Part shown: positions 25,052 to 36,233 of the stretch, one piece after another
How the letters are laid out: each line of letters starts with the position of its first letter
Position numbering within the stretch: the first letter of the stretch is position 1
DNA from: Kudoa neothunni
Taxonomy: Eukaryota; Cnidaria
DNA length: 64,000 nucleotides
Direction of reading: 5' to 3'
Assembly: GCA_964304625.1 (NCBI GenBank)
Contig: OZ199840.1
Coordinates: 5,766,001 to 5,830,000 of the forward strand
Notes under the pieces: model-generated
The model's database searches: none
Told to the model about the DNA's origin: nothing
The model's input: the letters and a program-made list of their open reading frames with translations, nothing else
Position numbers and translations under genes: made by a program

Positions 25052-25566
25052 GGCATAATTGCGTAGTCTCAATTAACAAAATAGATATTTTTAATTTTTT
25101 TCTATATTGTATGTATGTTTGTATTTTGGTTAGCAAATTTGTAATTTTTGGGAAATAATTTAATGCGAGTATTAATTATTTGCCGCGGGTGAGACCAATT
25201 CCCTTTAAAATCGACAGTTGGCATTCAATTATTACCTTCTCTTTATTTTAAATCACGGTAATATGTACAGTCGATGACGCGTCGTGGTTCTTAAATTTTA
25301 AAATATGTCAAAATTAGCAATTATAAAGGAATTGAATGATAAAATTCTAACTCAACATGCACATTAGAGTATATTAATTGATTAGTAATGATATTAGTTA
25401 TTTAATAATTACATTTTTTTGGAGTGAAGCAACATCCAGATCTTTTGTATCGACTATTGAATAAATTAGAAATTGTAAAAAATATTAGAACTATTGCTGA
25501 AAAGTATCAAATAATCAAGTATTTTGAATGTGAGCCTAGAAAAGGTGAACAATCAAGAGCTATTAT

Positions 25567-26085
25567 CGGTTTTACATCCAAAACCGGATTCGTTGTAATC
25601 TAAGCTAGATCTAAATCAAGCGACATTCAAGATGTCAAAAAAATGCGTCATCCTGGAGATAAGAGCTCTTGCTTGCTATCTTGTCGTTAATAAAGGAAAA
25701 GGCTAGATAGGAATCTCCTATGTTAACACTAAATGATTTGGCTAAAAAAATATAGGGCGACTGATTCACCCAAAAAGATTATTAGGATAGATATCAGAAA
25801 CACTTTAAACTAGATGACTGAACATAATCTAAAAGATCATTTTCAGCATTCGGAGATATTTGTTGGCCTTTGTTTTTCTTGTATGGATATCAAACCGTAA
25901 TTGGATTAAAATAATATGCATATTTGATACTTTTACATGTAGACTTCTCTTTGTTTATCTAGCGATATTGAATAAATAGGAATAATTTCTATTAACCGCA
26001 AGCTAAGGTATTCTAGTTTTTATCGCAACGAATCCGGTTTCGAATGCACCGAGTCCGGCTTTGGATACAAAAACCGGTAAAAATG
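25567..26085. repeat. Inverted-repeat pair, MITE-like
   Basis: CATCCAAAACCGGATTCGTTG near 25585 is matched in reverse complement near 26027-26078 (CAACGAATCCGG ... CTTTGGATACAAAAACCGG), where the right arm has an extra piece of about 20 bp. The arms are about 450 bp apart and the inside is non-coding. No clear target duplication. Confidence 0.4.
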
Positions 26086-26103
26086 TTAATATATAATCTA
26101 TAG

Positions 26104-27159
26104 CAGAGGTTTCCAGACTCGCCCAGATCGGGAATCAACTTTAAGGTTGACCAGATTTTCAACAACCACCAGCCACTAAAATCATTTATGCACCCCTTTC
26201 TTATTTAAAACTTACATTAGTAGAGTATTTTTGATAAATATTAAAATAAAATGTTGTAGAATTATATTTTATGGATTATTTTTAAAAAAGGTACCTATTT
26301 TAAAATTCTAATACGATTCTAAATTTTTTGGTACCGTTTGGTAGGATTCTATTATATTATTTGGTACGATTTACAAAATCATCTGACAGCCTTGATAGAA
26401 ACCCTAGTTAAGACGGTTCGGTTATTTGTAAATAATTTTTTCAACTATCCATATTACTTATTCTGAACGCAAAAAATATGTAAAAATGTGACAGATTGAA
26501 ATTTTGTTTTAGTCATTCTTTGTTCAAATATATTTTTTAAATCAAAATTTTGAATTATTTTACAGTTTAATTAAATTTTATATTACATTTTATTGTTTTA
26601 ATTAATTTTACCATTTAAATTGTTTTTTAAATGCATTATAAAAAATCTCATGACTCAAATTTCAATCGATTTATTTATATTTTTATAGATATACACAATG
26701 ATTCCAAGTTTCGAGTCGCTCGATTTGGTTTTTATCGAGGAAGTAACATGGTTTCGTAGGGAGAAGCGTCTTTCTGAGTCAATACTCGTAGGCCTAACAT
26801 TATAAGAGTTTTACGAACCCTTTCTAAACTAGGGGCATCACTTCGTAATTAACAAAATTGGTCCTTTCGATAAAATCCGAACAATATTTTGATCTTTTTA
26901 ATCTGGATATGTAATTTATTAAATTGTCGAAATCCATTTCAGATTCGGAAGGTTCATAGTTTTGGATTTGAGCATTCGGTTCAACAAAATTAATTGTTTC
27001 GTATAGTTCCAAATTTGATTGTATTTTTAAATTTTCGGAAATGGTTCCGTCAATCAGCGAGAAATCCTCAATTGCATTAATGAGTATCAAGTCACATTTG
27101 TTCCATTTCGCTTTTTCATTAACGAGCTTAACAAAATAACTCCAAGCGGCAAATTTCAT
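26104..27159 (-). pseudogene. hAT-type remnant with decayed BED zinc-finger exon
   Basis: A 111-codon minus-strand open stretch (27159-26824) starts KFAAWSYFVKLVNEKAKWNK, matching the start of a BED zinc finger (W-YF ... C-x-C), but the first Cys is Trp and the His pair is gone. Such fingers head many hAT transposases and their domesticated forms. A hAT-like terminus, CAGAGGTTTCCAGAC, lies at 26104. No catalytic domain or second end was found. Confidence 0.35.
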
Positions 27160-27798
27160 TACTGTAATCCTGAATAAAAAACTTGTTCACTGTTAAAAAA
27201 CGTGTCACTCCAAAATTATTTTATGCCTTTGTACTATTTTAAAAACGCATTTATTTTTTTAAATACTGTATTAATTAATAATGAATGCTAATTTACACTA
27301 ATAGAAAAATAGACTTTTAAAATCGTTTTCGGTTTTGCCGAACACCAAACCAATCTTAACCCCAATATCGAAGCACAAATAGAACCTGTACCTCGTAATA
27401 TTGTAGAAGCTTGGGTTTGATTAAAAATGTGTCTGGATTTGGTGGCAGAAAAACCATAGTTAATTGTTTTACTAAGACATTTTTTAACCGATAAAATGAT
27501 TCCGCTATTCCTGATAATTTAGATTTTCTAAGGAGATAAAATAATATTCAATTATGCAATAATATCGGAAGTTGTGGATATTGGAAATGCCAATGTTTCC
27601 TATAAACAAGAAAATGTCACAAAAGTTTATGAATATCGAGACGATTCTACCAAACACAAAATCAAAGAGGCTATTAATGAATTCGAAAATAAAGGAATAA
27701 TTTTTAAAATTGCTCTTTTTTACTTAGGCGAACTTAAACAATACCTTACAGAACATGGTTCGAATAAATACAAACGTATTACGTAAACTGAAGATGAA

Positions 27799-28251
27799 AT
27801 ACAATGCAACCTCGGAGCTCGACCAAAAATTTTGAGTTAAAAACACCTTTGAATTCGAACTCATATAGAAAGGGTATTCAGGACAAATCTAGCTGGATCA
27901 AAAAACAGAGAAGAAACGAAATTCTAGAAGAAGAGTCACTTAACCAAATTGTGAGAACGTCGTCGAAGGAGAACACTTTATAATATCTCATATGACAACT
28001 AAAAAATATCTATCCCATAATTCATTTTTATTATTATATTTAATATTTATTATTACGTTTCATTTCTATTGTTATATTTTATAACATAGGGTATGCATGT
28101 TTTTTCATGAATAGGAATTAAAATAATTACCTATTTGATGTGCGGTAACGGATTAAACTAATTTTCATTATTTTTCAGGGGGAAAAATTATTTGGAGTTC
28201 GAACACACTTCTAGAACGGATCATGGTCGAAGTCCGAGGTTGCATTGTACG
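27799..28251. repeat. MITE-like inverted-repeat element, about 450 bp
   Basis: The left arm TACAATGCAACCTCGG at 27799 and the right arm CCGAGGTTGCATTGTA ending at 28251 are perfect over 16 bp and match at 24 of 26 over the longer arm. A second inner pair (ATTCGAACTCA / GAGTTCGAACAC) suggests arms of up to about 70 bp. Non-coding inside; no target duplication seen. Confidence 0.5.
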
Positions 28252-29065
28252 TTCAGTCGTCAGAGAAACATTGAAATTCGATAATACTTTGGAAAGAGAT
28301 TAAATTTACTAATCATCAGCACCTTTTAATTTTTTAATAATTTCAGGGGCGCATCTTCCGAAGGCAATTTTTTTGAAGTCCTGACGAGGTTACGAACGAA
28401 CGTTCCTCTACTGTAGTAATTATCTCACCTGATAACTATTTCGTTGGAATTCAAAAATTTTAATAATTGCGTAAAAAAAGAAAAAATTAAATAAAAAATA
28501 CTATTTGATATTTTCTCTACAACCGCAGAATCATTTAATCAAAATAAACCATTATCTGGGCAATAAGAAATTAAAAAGACAACAAAAATAACTGTCTAAG
28601 CTGATTAATTGATTAAATTAACAAAAATAAGATGCTAATTTTTTAACAATCCCTAACTATCAACGTATTTATTTAAATAGCTGGAATCAACAAATAAATG
28701 AATCCTACCAGGATTAGAACTATGTTGATATATCCCATTAATTATTATATAAAAATGAATAGTTGGCTTCCATGAGTGGAAATAATATTTATAATAATCT
28801 TATTAAAACAAATGGAAAGTGGAGAAAAGAAAGCACTAGATGAAGCTCTGCGAATTTCTGATATATTTTTCATTACAGTATATGCATACAATTTTTATCT
28901 AAATAATGAAACATCTTTAATAATAATCGTGGAAACTAATGAGAAAATTCGAAAGAACCCGGCAGCTCAGTTTAACTTGACGATCTTTATTAACGAATCG
29001 AGACGAGTTTCAAATTATGCAGTCGCTTCGTGCTGCCTTAAAAGTCACTTCATATAAAAGTCGAT
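28252..29065. other. Region upstream of the GMC oxidoreductase
   Basis: No supported exon. If the enzyme is secreted like its insect relatives, a signal-peptide exon could lie here, but I cannot place one. Confidence 0.4.
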
Positions 29066-30998
29066 ATGAATCTGTTACTGTTCTATATTAGCAATGTAGA
29101 TTATAATGTGAGTCGAGCATTTTTGTCTCAAAGCAACAACCCTTTTTCTGCTGTGACCGATGTATTTAAAAGAGAGGATCTCAGTAAATACAGCAAAGAA
29201 AATTTCAATTTTGATAAGGAAGAGTACAAATCGAATACATTTGATTACATAGTTGTTGGTGGTGGTACTTCGGGGGCTGCGCTCACATGGAGACTGCTAA
29301 ACGATGGAAACAACCGTGTGGGTATGTTCGAACGCGGGCCGCTACGTCCCTCTATCTATTCTCGAATTCCTGGTACAATGAATACAGCACTCAAAACGAA
29401 AAGTGCCACATCAAACTACTTTTCGTCCCCTCAATCTCAACTCAACAATAGGTAAATTGATTGTGTTTTAGAGTTCTCTGATAATCATGCCCGTGCTTGC
29501 GTTTTTGTATAGAGAACTTATATATAGAAGAGGTCGCGGCTTTGGTGGCTGTTCCAATATAAACAATATGATTTTGATGAGAGGAGACCCTCATGACTAT
29601 GATAGCTGGACCCGACTTGGCGCAAAAGGTTGGAGTTACAATGATTGTCTTCCCTTTTTCAAGTTGAGTGAGAGTTGTGAATATGGTAATCTTAAAATTG
29701 TCTTTATTCCGTCTGATATTAGGTCGAATGATTTAGGCTCGAATTCGGTGAGAGGTAAACATGGTCCGCTGAATGTAGAGCGTCAGTTGGATGGATTCTG
29801 CAGTTCGATATCGGATGCGTTTCTAAAAGCGGGAAGTGAAGCAGGCTACAAGTTTTGTGATGACTTCAATGGCAAATCAAGAGAAGGTTTTGGATATCTT
29901 GATCTCACTGTTGAAGAAGGCAAGAGATTGAGTGTGTCTGAAGCATATATCCCATTCGACTATTTGCTTGATTATTGGGGATATGATTTGTTTATGAAGA
30001 CGAACCGTAGTGTGGATAGGTTGGTGATTGAGGGAGATCGGGTAGTTGGTGTCGAATCTAAGGGTCGAGTGTATACAGCGAAAAAAGAAGTTATAGTCTG
30101 TACTGGTCCTATAGAGACACCAGTGTTGTTGATGAGATCAGGAATAGGTGATGAGCAGTTGCTTAAGAATAACAATATTCCTGTGAAAGTTAACCTACCT
30201 GGTGTTGGTAACAATCTGCAAGACCATCTTGAATTGAGCTTTCAAGCCCAAACCATCCACCAAACAATGTACGAAGTTGATAAATCGTTATTCACTCAAA
30301 TGATGAGCTTCTATTATTGGTATATCCATGGAGAAGGGCCATTCAAAACCAATCATATGAACGTTGGCGCGTTAGTGAAGTCTGATTCCTCGTTGACATC
30401 TCCGGATGTGCAATTGTTGTTCGCTCCGTTTCAGAACTCAATCGACACAGGAAACATTTACAAAGGAAACACATTCCAAATTAAAGTGTCTGCTCTCTAT
30501 CCAAAAAGCCGAGGCGATGTGAAAATAGCCAACAATGGCACCAGTGTTGTTATCGATCCAAAATATCTATCCGACAAAAAAGACATGGATGACATGTATA
30601 GGTGTGTTGAAATTGTTAGGAACCTTATGCAACAACCAAGTCTCAAAAATATCATCACTAAAATTCTCACCAACGGCACATCTCATGTTGAAAGTTTTGT
30701 TAGGAATAATGCAATGAGTGTTAATGACCTTTGTGGCACATGCAAAATGGGTGACACTGATAAGGATCCTGATGCGGTCATTGGAAGTGATCTACGTGTC
30801 AAGGGTTTGAGCAATTTGAGAGTGGTTGACTCCAGTGCCCTCCCTTCGATCATCGGCGCCAACCTCACTGCTACCAATGTGATGATAGCTGAAAAAGCTG
30901 CGAATGCCATTCTTCTCGACAATCCGGTCGTGCAAGAACAGCGATATATTGAAAGCATCGATGGTATAGTTGTCGATGATGTTGATCGAAAATATTAA
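29066..30998 (+). CDS. GMC-family FAD oxidoreductase, glucose dehydrogenase-like
   Basis: FAD-dependent oxidation of an alcohol or sugar; substrate unknown. Two exons, 29066-29451 and 29513-30998, joined across a 61-nt intron (AATAG|gtaaat ... tatag|AGAAC) to give 623 residues, normal for the family. Seen: dinucleotide-binding YIVVGGGTSGAALTWRL (61-77) with Glu89; GMC signature 1 around RGRGFGGCSNINN (135-147); signature 2 GPIETPVLLMRSGIG; and the C-terminal GTCKMG ... LRVVDSSALP ... MIAEKAAN. Odd: the catalytic His of the usual H-P-V-G-T-C motif is Asp (NDLCGTC, about residue 534), while the second active-site position keeps Asn (about 579), as in many insect relatives. This predicts altered or lost oxidation chemistry. 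The N-terminus is only weakly hydrophobic, so the true start may be upstream. An in-frame GT..AG at about 29687-29723 is not spliced in my model because removing it breaks the frame. Confidence 0.88.
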
Positions 30999-31187
30999 CA
31001 TCACATTTATGTTTCTACTATTAACACTATTGAAAGCTTACATTTTTGGCTTTTAATTTCCCATTTCTGCCGTTTATATTGCGTTTAATTAGCAGTACCC
31101 ATTAAAATTATTTAATTTTGTATGGTCACGAATGAGTTGAGTTAGAATTGCTCGGTTATTAATTGGAGTTTTTTAATTATATTTTTA

Positions 31188-31250
31188 CTAGCGGGAATTT
31201 TCCCAGCGTTGCTTGGGGAAGATTTCGCCTAGATACGTTTTTTAATAGCA
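31188..31250 (-). mobile_element. Helitron-type 3' terminus, reverse orientation
   Basis: Reverse-complemented, the sequence reads ...CAACGCTGGGAAAATTCCCG-CTAG-T, with a GGGAAAATTCCC palindrome just before CTAG and a T after it. Helitrons end CTRR with a nearby hairpin and insert between A and T. The matching 5' TC end was not located. Confidence 0.4.
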
Positions 31251-32260
31251 TTCGAAAAATATATTGAAATTTCGAATTAACCCCTAGAAATAATATAATT
31301 AACAAGTTGTAAGCAATATACTTTAACTATTTTGACTATGAAATTTAAATTATGGTCATTTCTTTGATGGAGTGTTCCAATCCCTGCGTTCATTTAAAAA
31401 TTCCATCGCTCAGCACCAACGCTAAATACGTTAAGGTCATCGTCGAATTTTTTTCATTCTCGAATTATTTAAATCCTGTTAAAGTGTCATTTAAAACGTT
31501 ATTGTTTGGTCCGGAAGATTTTTAAAAGTCGAATTCTGCCCCGGCTCGGGAATTATATGCACCACGAACTTTTTAAGAGAAAAAAAATAGAGATAGAAGA
31601 AAACGCATGAAAATTTGTTGATATTGCTAAAATCATCATCATCACTTGGCCCGGCAAGAGCTTAACGCACTTTTCCCCATAAACCACCACAAATCGCGTA
31701 AACTTCAACACAATCAATTTAAATAATTGCGTAAAATACAGGTACAACCACAACCATCTGCATTGAATTGAATCACGGAAAGTTAAACTTAGAGGACGAT
31801 TTCAATGAAATCTACGGACGCAGTATTTCCATTATAATGTTCCAATCGACGTAATTTTAACGTTCTCCGCCAATTCATTCTTCAACGAACGTATACAGAT
31901 TTTTTATCATATCTAAAGCGATTAATAGAACCTTCAAAATGTGTTTATCAAGTCAAATACGTTAAAACTCCACAAATAAGGAGTGTATTTGCATAAACAC
32001 CCAAATATACACGCCAATATTATATAAAAAGTCTGAAAACGGCAGTTAATCAACATTTGATGGAACATATAATGGGAAAAGTTAACTTCAACCGAGCATC
32101 AGCAGATGTTAATCCTATTGTTGAACTCAAGTAATCCAATAAACAAACTTTGAATCGACATAATCACCATTTTCTAAACACTTTTGGAAACATTTTGAAG
32201 AGTGGAAACGATTTAAAGATTTTTTAGAACAATGTGATAGAAGATAGATATGATATGAAT
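31251..32260. other. Gene-free stretch
   Basis: No supported exon. It may be the body of the non-autonomous Helitron whose 3' end is at 31188, but nothing shows this directly. Confidence 0.35.
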
Positions 32261-32268
32261 AATTTCGT

Positions 32269-32536
32269 GGCAATGGTATAGTGTGCTGCTCTCAAAATTT
32301 GGCTCCTTGCACATCTGTAAATCTACCGACATTAGACCTATTCGAATATTTATAATTTTAAATTATGGTCCGTTCACTAATAAACCACGTAATTCAATTA
32401 TAAAAATTAGGCCTAAATTCTCGTTCGGCCGCCTATCTCGGTCATCGCTCATGATTTTACGTATATGGTTTCTATATTGGTTTCTTTACGGATTTAATAT
32501 TTCTGTCGACCCCTACCCAATTTTTCTAACTAATTT
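32269..32536. repeat. Left long terminal inverted repeat of Merlin A
   Basis: Matches 35960-36225 in reverse complement across the whole stretch with a few substitutions and small indels (for example ggccgcctatctc against ggcctatctc). Confidence 0.8.
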
Positions 32537-33481
32537 TATTTTTTAGTATTCTTATTAAGTTTGTAACCATGTATCATATTCGAATATTAAATGTAATTAT
32601 AATAATGTTCTTATTATTAATAAGTTTTATATAATAACAATATACCAGTTTTTAGCAGTTAAAATTCCTATAAACGTTTAAAAAATTTGGCGGCACGTTG
32701 CGCAACGCAATCAATACAGTGGTGGTGATCTTAAGTCAGCGCCAATTTCATGGCCTGTTACTTAATCAAGAAAAGTTAATAAAACATTTAGTAGACAAGA
32801 ACTTACTTCAAAAACCTGAAAGCTGTAAAAGCTGCTGTCGACATAATAGTTTAAAACTTAAGGTTGTAAAACGAACAATAATTCTATGGATGATCTGTTC
32901 ATCAAAAACTGTGATAACTTTTCCTATATATATATTCAAATTAATATATTATGATTTGTTCTTGTAAAGTAGAAACTGCAAAACTCATTTTTCACCTAAA
33001 ACTTCGACTTTTTTTCTATAACCAACTCATATGGTTATAACTCATCAGATCTAACCATTCAAGAAATATTTGAACTATTATATCTTAGGTGTTTTGAGGA
33101 ACAAAGATGTAAGACAATCAGCCCATCACAAATTTCGGGCAATACAAGAACATATTGGTATGCGAAAATTCGAAACATCTCGACATGTTTTAATCGTCGC
33201 GAAAAATTTGGAGGTCCAAAAAAAGTCTTCGAAATCGATGAATGTCTCTTAAGGGGTAAACGCAAGAATAACAGAGAACGTTTTTTAGAGTTTGATAAGT
33301 GGAAAAATGCTCCTAATGAAACATACATCCCTAGCGAATGCTGCATCAACGACGATGGAAAGAGGACCCTTTTGGAATCTAGGTTCTTTGTTGTTGAGAG
33401 AAGGGACATAGAAACTTTAATCCCGTTTATACTACACGAAGTGGAACCTGGATCAACAATTTTTACCGATGAATGGAAAGC

Positions 33482-34446
33482 GGCTATTCTTTACAAAACG
33501 GGACTGCAGTTGAAAACTTTCGTCGCGCGCCCGGAAAATGGAAAACTTCAGGAGAAATTTTGATTTGGAGAATATTGATTCCATCAAAACATTACAGAAT
33601 CTTGGTCTAATTTCATCAGAGAAAACGTGTATTTGTGGGACGATGATGCATCTCATATCAAATAAAAGTTGCCAAGATCTGTTTTTCTTCCGATGCCCGG
33701 GTTGTTTGAAGAAGCAAAATCTACGAGTTGGATCAATATTTCAGCATTCTAAACTGCCACTGTGGAAACTATTTATATTTTTCCTCGTAAAAATTCAATT
33801 CAGCAAGGTTACCTACGAAGAAATACAAAGGCACGTCGGAATCCTCTCTTCAAAAACAATATGTGATTGGTCCGAATTATTAAGGAGTATTATCACATTG
33901 AAGATTACTGACGAGAGAAAAAAAATTGGCGGTGCAAATGTCGTTGTCCAGATCGATGAAACTGCGGTGACTAAACGAAAATATAATGTTGGTAGACTGT
34001 TAAAAACCCAGAAATATTGGATTGTTGGTGGTATAGAAGAGGAAGGTGAATGTTCCTTTGAACTGACGAAGAGAAGAAGCAGCTCTGTATTGGAAAAAAT
34101 TATTCTCGATAATGTTGAAGAGAATTCTGTTATCTGGACTGATAAATGGAGAGGTTATAATCACCTGAACGATTTAGGATTTTTTCACGATACGGTCTGT
34201 ACACAAATAAGATCGAAGCTACGTGGGGAGGATTTAAAAGGAAGTACCGAAATATTACAAATAAAAATGAAGAGTCATTATGACTTCATTTCGGATTATA
34301 TATTCCGTAAAAAATATAGAGACGTCGAACTTAGCACTTTCTTTGAAGAAATTATGAATAATTATTTAATATAATTTATTGTGTTGTTTTTTTCGCGATT
34401 TTATCCGAAAGTTTCCGACGGCAGTCCTGTTTTGTAAAGAATAGCC
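33482..34446 (+). mobile_element. Merlin DNA transposon B, 965 bp, nested in Merlin A
   Basis: Ends GGCTATTCTTTACAAAAC (left) and GTTTTGTAAAGAATAGCC (right) are perfect over 18 bp; the inverted repeat goes on imperfectly to about 45 bp (GGACTGC..., AACTTTCG...). The flanks are an exact 8-bp duplication, tggaaagc, at 33474-33481 and 34447-34454. This is a compact, complete-looking Merlin: ends, one transposase gene, nothing else. Confidence 0.9.
33538..34374 (+). CDS. Merlin B transposase (ISXO2-like), open but Glu region shifted
   Basis: Cut-and-paste DDE transposase of 278 codons, a normal length. Seen: zinc ribbon (CICGTMM ... RCPGC); TICDWSELL helix; first catalytic Asp in VVQIDETAVTKRKYNVGR; WIVGGIEEEG strand; second Asp in VIWTDKWRGY. 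Odd: after FHDTVCTQ the frame reads IRSKLRGEDLKGS, which fits nothing, whereas the next frame from 34203 reads TNKIEATWGGFKRKYRN, the normal catalytic-Glu segment (compare HTNKIEAIWG in Merlin C). The original frame resumes at about 34280 (FISDYIFRKKYRD). So two compensating frameshifts rewrite about 25 codons and remove the catalytic Glu while leaving the frame open. Probably inactive. Confidence 0.8.
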   Translation: MENFRRNFDLENIDSIKTLQNLGLISSEKTCICGTMMHLISNKSCQDLFFFRCPGCLKKQNLRVGSIFQHSKLPLWKLFIFFLVKIQFSKVTYEEIQRHVGILSSKTICDWSELLRSIITLKITDERKKIGGANVVVQIDETAVTKRKYNVGRLLKTQKYWIVGGIEEEGECSFELTKRRSSSVLEKIILDNVEENSVIWTDKWRGYNHLNDLGFFHDTVCTQIRSKLRGEDLKGSTEILQIKMKSHYDFISDYIFRKKYRDVELSTFFEEIMNNYLI

Positions 34447-35959
34447 TGGAAAGCTTATCGACCACTTGGAAATTGTGGATTTTGTAATACAAGCGTAAAC
34501 CATTCTTTAAACTATGTTAGCAGAGAAGGTTACCATACGAATACTATAGAAGTAGTATGGCATCACCTTAAAACAAAAATTTTACGAAAAATGAGTGGTG
34601 TGCCAAAACATTTACTGGATTCCTATCTACAAGAAGAGTGACTACGTTATAAATACCCTAATTATTGGGAGCCGCTCGATTATATATTCAACGAAATAGT
34701 CGTCCTTTATCCACTTAATTGATTATAAAATGAAAAAAATATGTTTTGTTTTAATTAATTAATTAAATTATTTTTTCAATTATAAATTTATATTAAACAT
34801 CAGTACATAAATGGTGTTGTATATTGAATCAATAATTTAAAATGAGGAATGAATTATTTTGATTAGTGGTTCTTAAACCCTATCTCTAACAAACTTCCTT
34901 AAAATACAATAATATCTCTCATATAAATAATATTATTTAAATTTTATATTTTTGTATTCACCAATCCTTTTAATATAATTTGTATATAAATTAATTTTAT
35001 GTTGTCTTTGTGTAAAATAAACGTTTTTATTCACTAATACAAGAATTATTTTAATGCTTAATAATAAATTTTTGTGAATTTTTAAATAGTTTTCACATAA
35101 ATTATAATAATTTCTTTGATTAAAGAATTGCCGCAATCAATAATATTTAAATTTAAACGAATATTAGAATTTTATGAATACAAATATTATATTTTTTAAA
35201 ATAATCCGTTAAAAGGGTATTGACGGAATTACACTCTTGAGATGATTTTTATATATAATAATATCAATTTAACGTAAAGTACATATTGCCTAATCATAAA
35301 TAATATATCTCAAAATGTTCAATGAAATTATTTCTGTTCCCTTTGGTAAACGAGCACAATAATTTTTCAAAATATTTAGTTAATGTAAAATAAATTACCA
35401 AATCACTCGCGTTTGGGGGTAAAAATTTATAAAGATTTGTTAAGATGATGTGTCCATAACATACGCTGAACTAATTTTTATTTGATTATTTAATTCTAAA
35501 TGACCTACACAAACATTGACATTATTCACAATATCAAACATACAAATTATATCTAATTAATAGTTCATCGCGAAAAGATTGTTTAATAACCTTAAATATC
35601 CAATAGGTAATAGGGTAATATAGCATAAAATAAAATAGTTTGTTCTCTTTTAAACTATGAATAATACTGTAAATAAAGTAACGACTGCTGATGAAAGGAA
35701 AATTTATTGTAAAAAATGAATAAACTGTTAGGCAACATTTGAAAAACGGCTACGGCATATTTGTTTTCCTCATATTCGATATAAGCAACCATTTATAATC
35801 TTTAAAAAAATAATAAAACTAGAAAATTTGAAATTGAATCGCATATCATCACCTCAGAATACCATCTTATTATAATGTATTTAATTTTTTTAAAATCTAA
35901 TTTCATTATAATAATCGACGACAAGAAGTATAATTTATAATATAATCGATATCGATAAC

Positions 35960-36225
35960 TAAATTAGTTAGAAAAATTGAGTAGGGGTCGACAGAAATAT
36001 TAAATCCGTAAAGAAACCAATATAGAAACCATATACGTAAAATCATGCGCGATGACCGAGATAGGCCGAACGAGAATTTAGGCCAAATTTTTATAATTGA
36101 ATTACGTGGTTTATTAGTGAACGGACCATAATTTAAAATTATAAATATTTGAATCGGTCTAATGTCGGTAAATTTATGGATGTGCAAGGAGCCGAATTTT
36201 GGGAGCAGCACACTATACCATTACC
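35960..36225. repeat. Right long terminal inverted repeat of Merlin A
   Basis: Reverse complement of 32269-32536; the two diverge abruptly after CTAACTAATTT, marking the inner limit of the repeat. Confidence 0.8.
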
Positions 36226-36233
36226 AATTTCGC

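Larger units (their letters stand above)
32698..34720 (+). pseudogene. Merlin A transposase, split by Merlin B
   Basis: ISXO2-like DDE transposase. The N-terminal part LIKHLVDKNLLQKPESCKSC (about 32780-32840) carries the zinc-ribbon pattern. The main stretch, open from about 33020 to 33481, holds the first catalytic Asp in VFEIDECLLRGKRK and the second in TIFTDEWKA. It resumes at 34447-34720 with YRPLGNCGF, NHSLNYV and the catalytic Glu in HTNTIEVVWHHLKTK. The two halves meet exactly at the duplicated 8-mer: TDEWKA runs directly into YRPLG. Otherwise there is one in-frame TGA (after SYLQEE, about 34638) and an unclear N-terminal junction around 32880-33010. All three catalytic residues survive. 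Confidence 0.75.
32269..36225 (+). mobile_element. Merlin DNA transposon A with long inverted ends
   Basis: Ends start GGCAATGGTATAG (left) and GGTAATGGTATAG (right, reverse complement). They extend as about 265-bp inverted repeats (about 32269-32536 and 35960-36225) at roughly 93% identity by eye. The flanks aatttcgt (32261-32268) and aatttcgc (36226-36233) form an 8-bp target duplication with one mismatch, as expected for Merlin. Inside lies one Merlin transposase gene, itself interrupted by Merlin B. Length without Merlin B is about 2.98 kb, long for a Merlin. Confidence 0.75.

Noticed and set aside
27574-27786. 70-codon plus-strand stretch as a gene
   Set aside because: No motif and no supporting neighbours; it probably lies in transposon debris between the BED remnant and the MITE-like element.
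28776-29057. Upstream stretch as a signal-peptide exon of the GMC enzyme
   Set aside because: It starts at a non-ATG codon, lacks a clear donor in phase and its hydrophobic part is not followed by a convincing cleavage site.
29687-29723. 37-nt GT..AG stretch in the GMC second exon as an intron
   Set aside because: 37 is not a multiple of three and removal brings a stop at once; reading through preserves family sequence on both sides.
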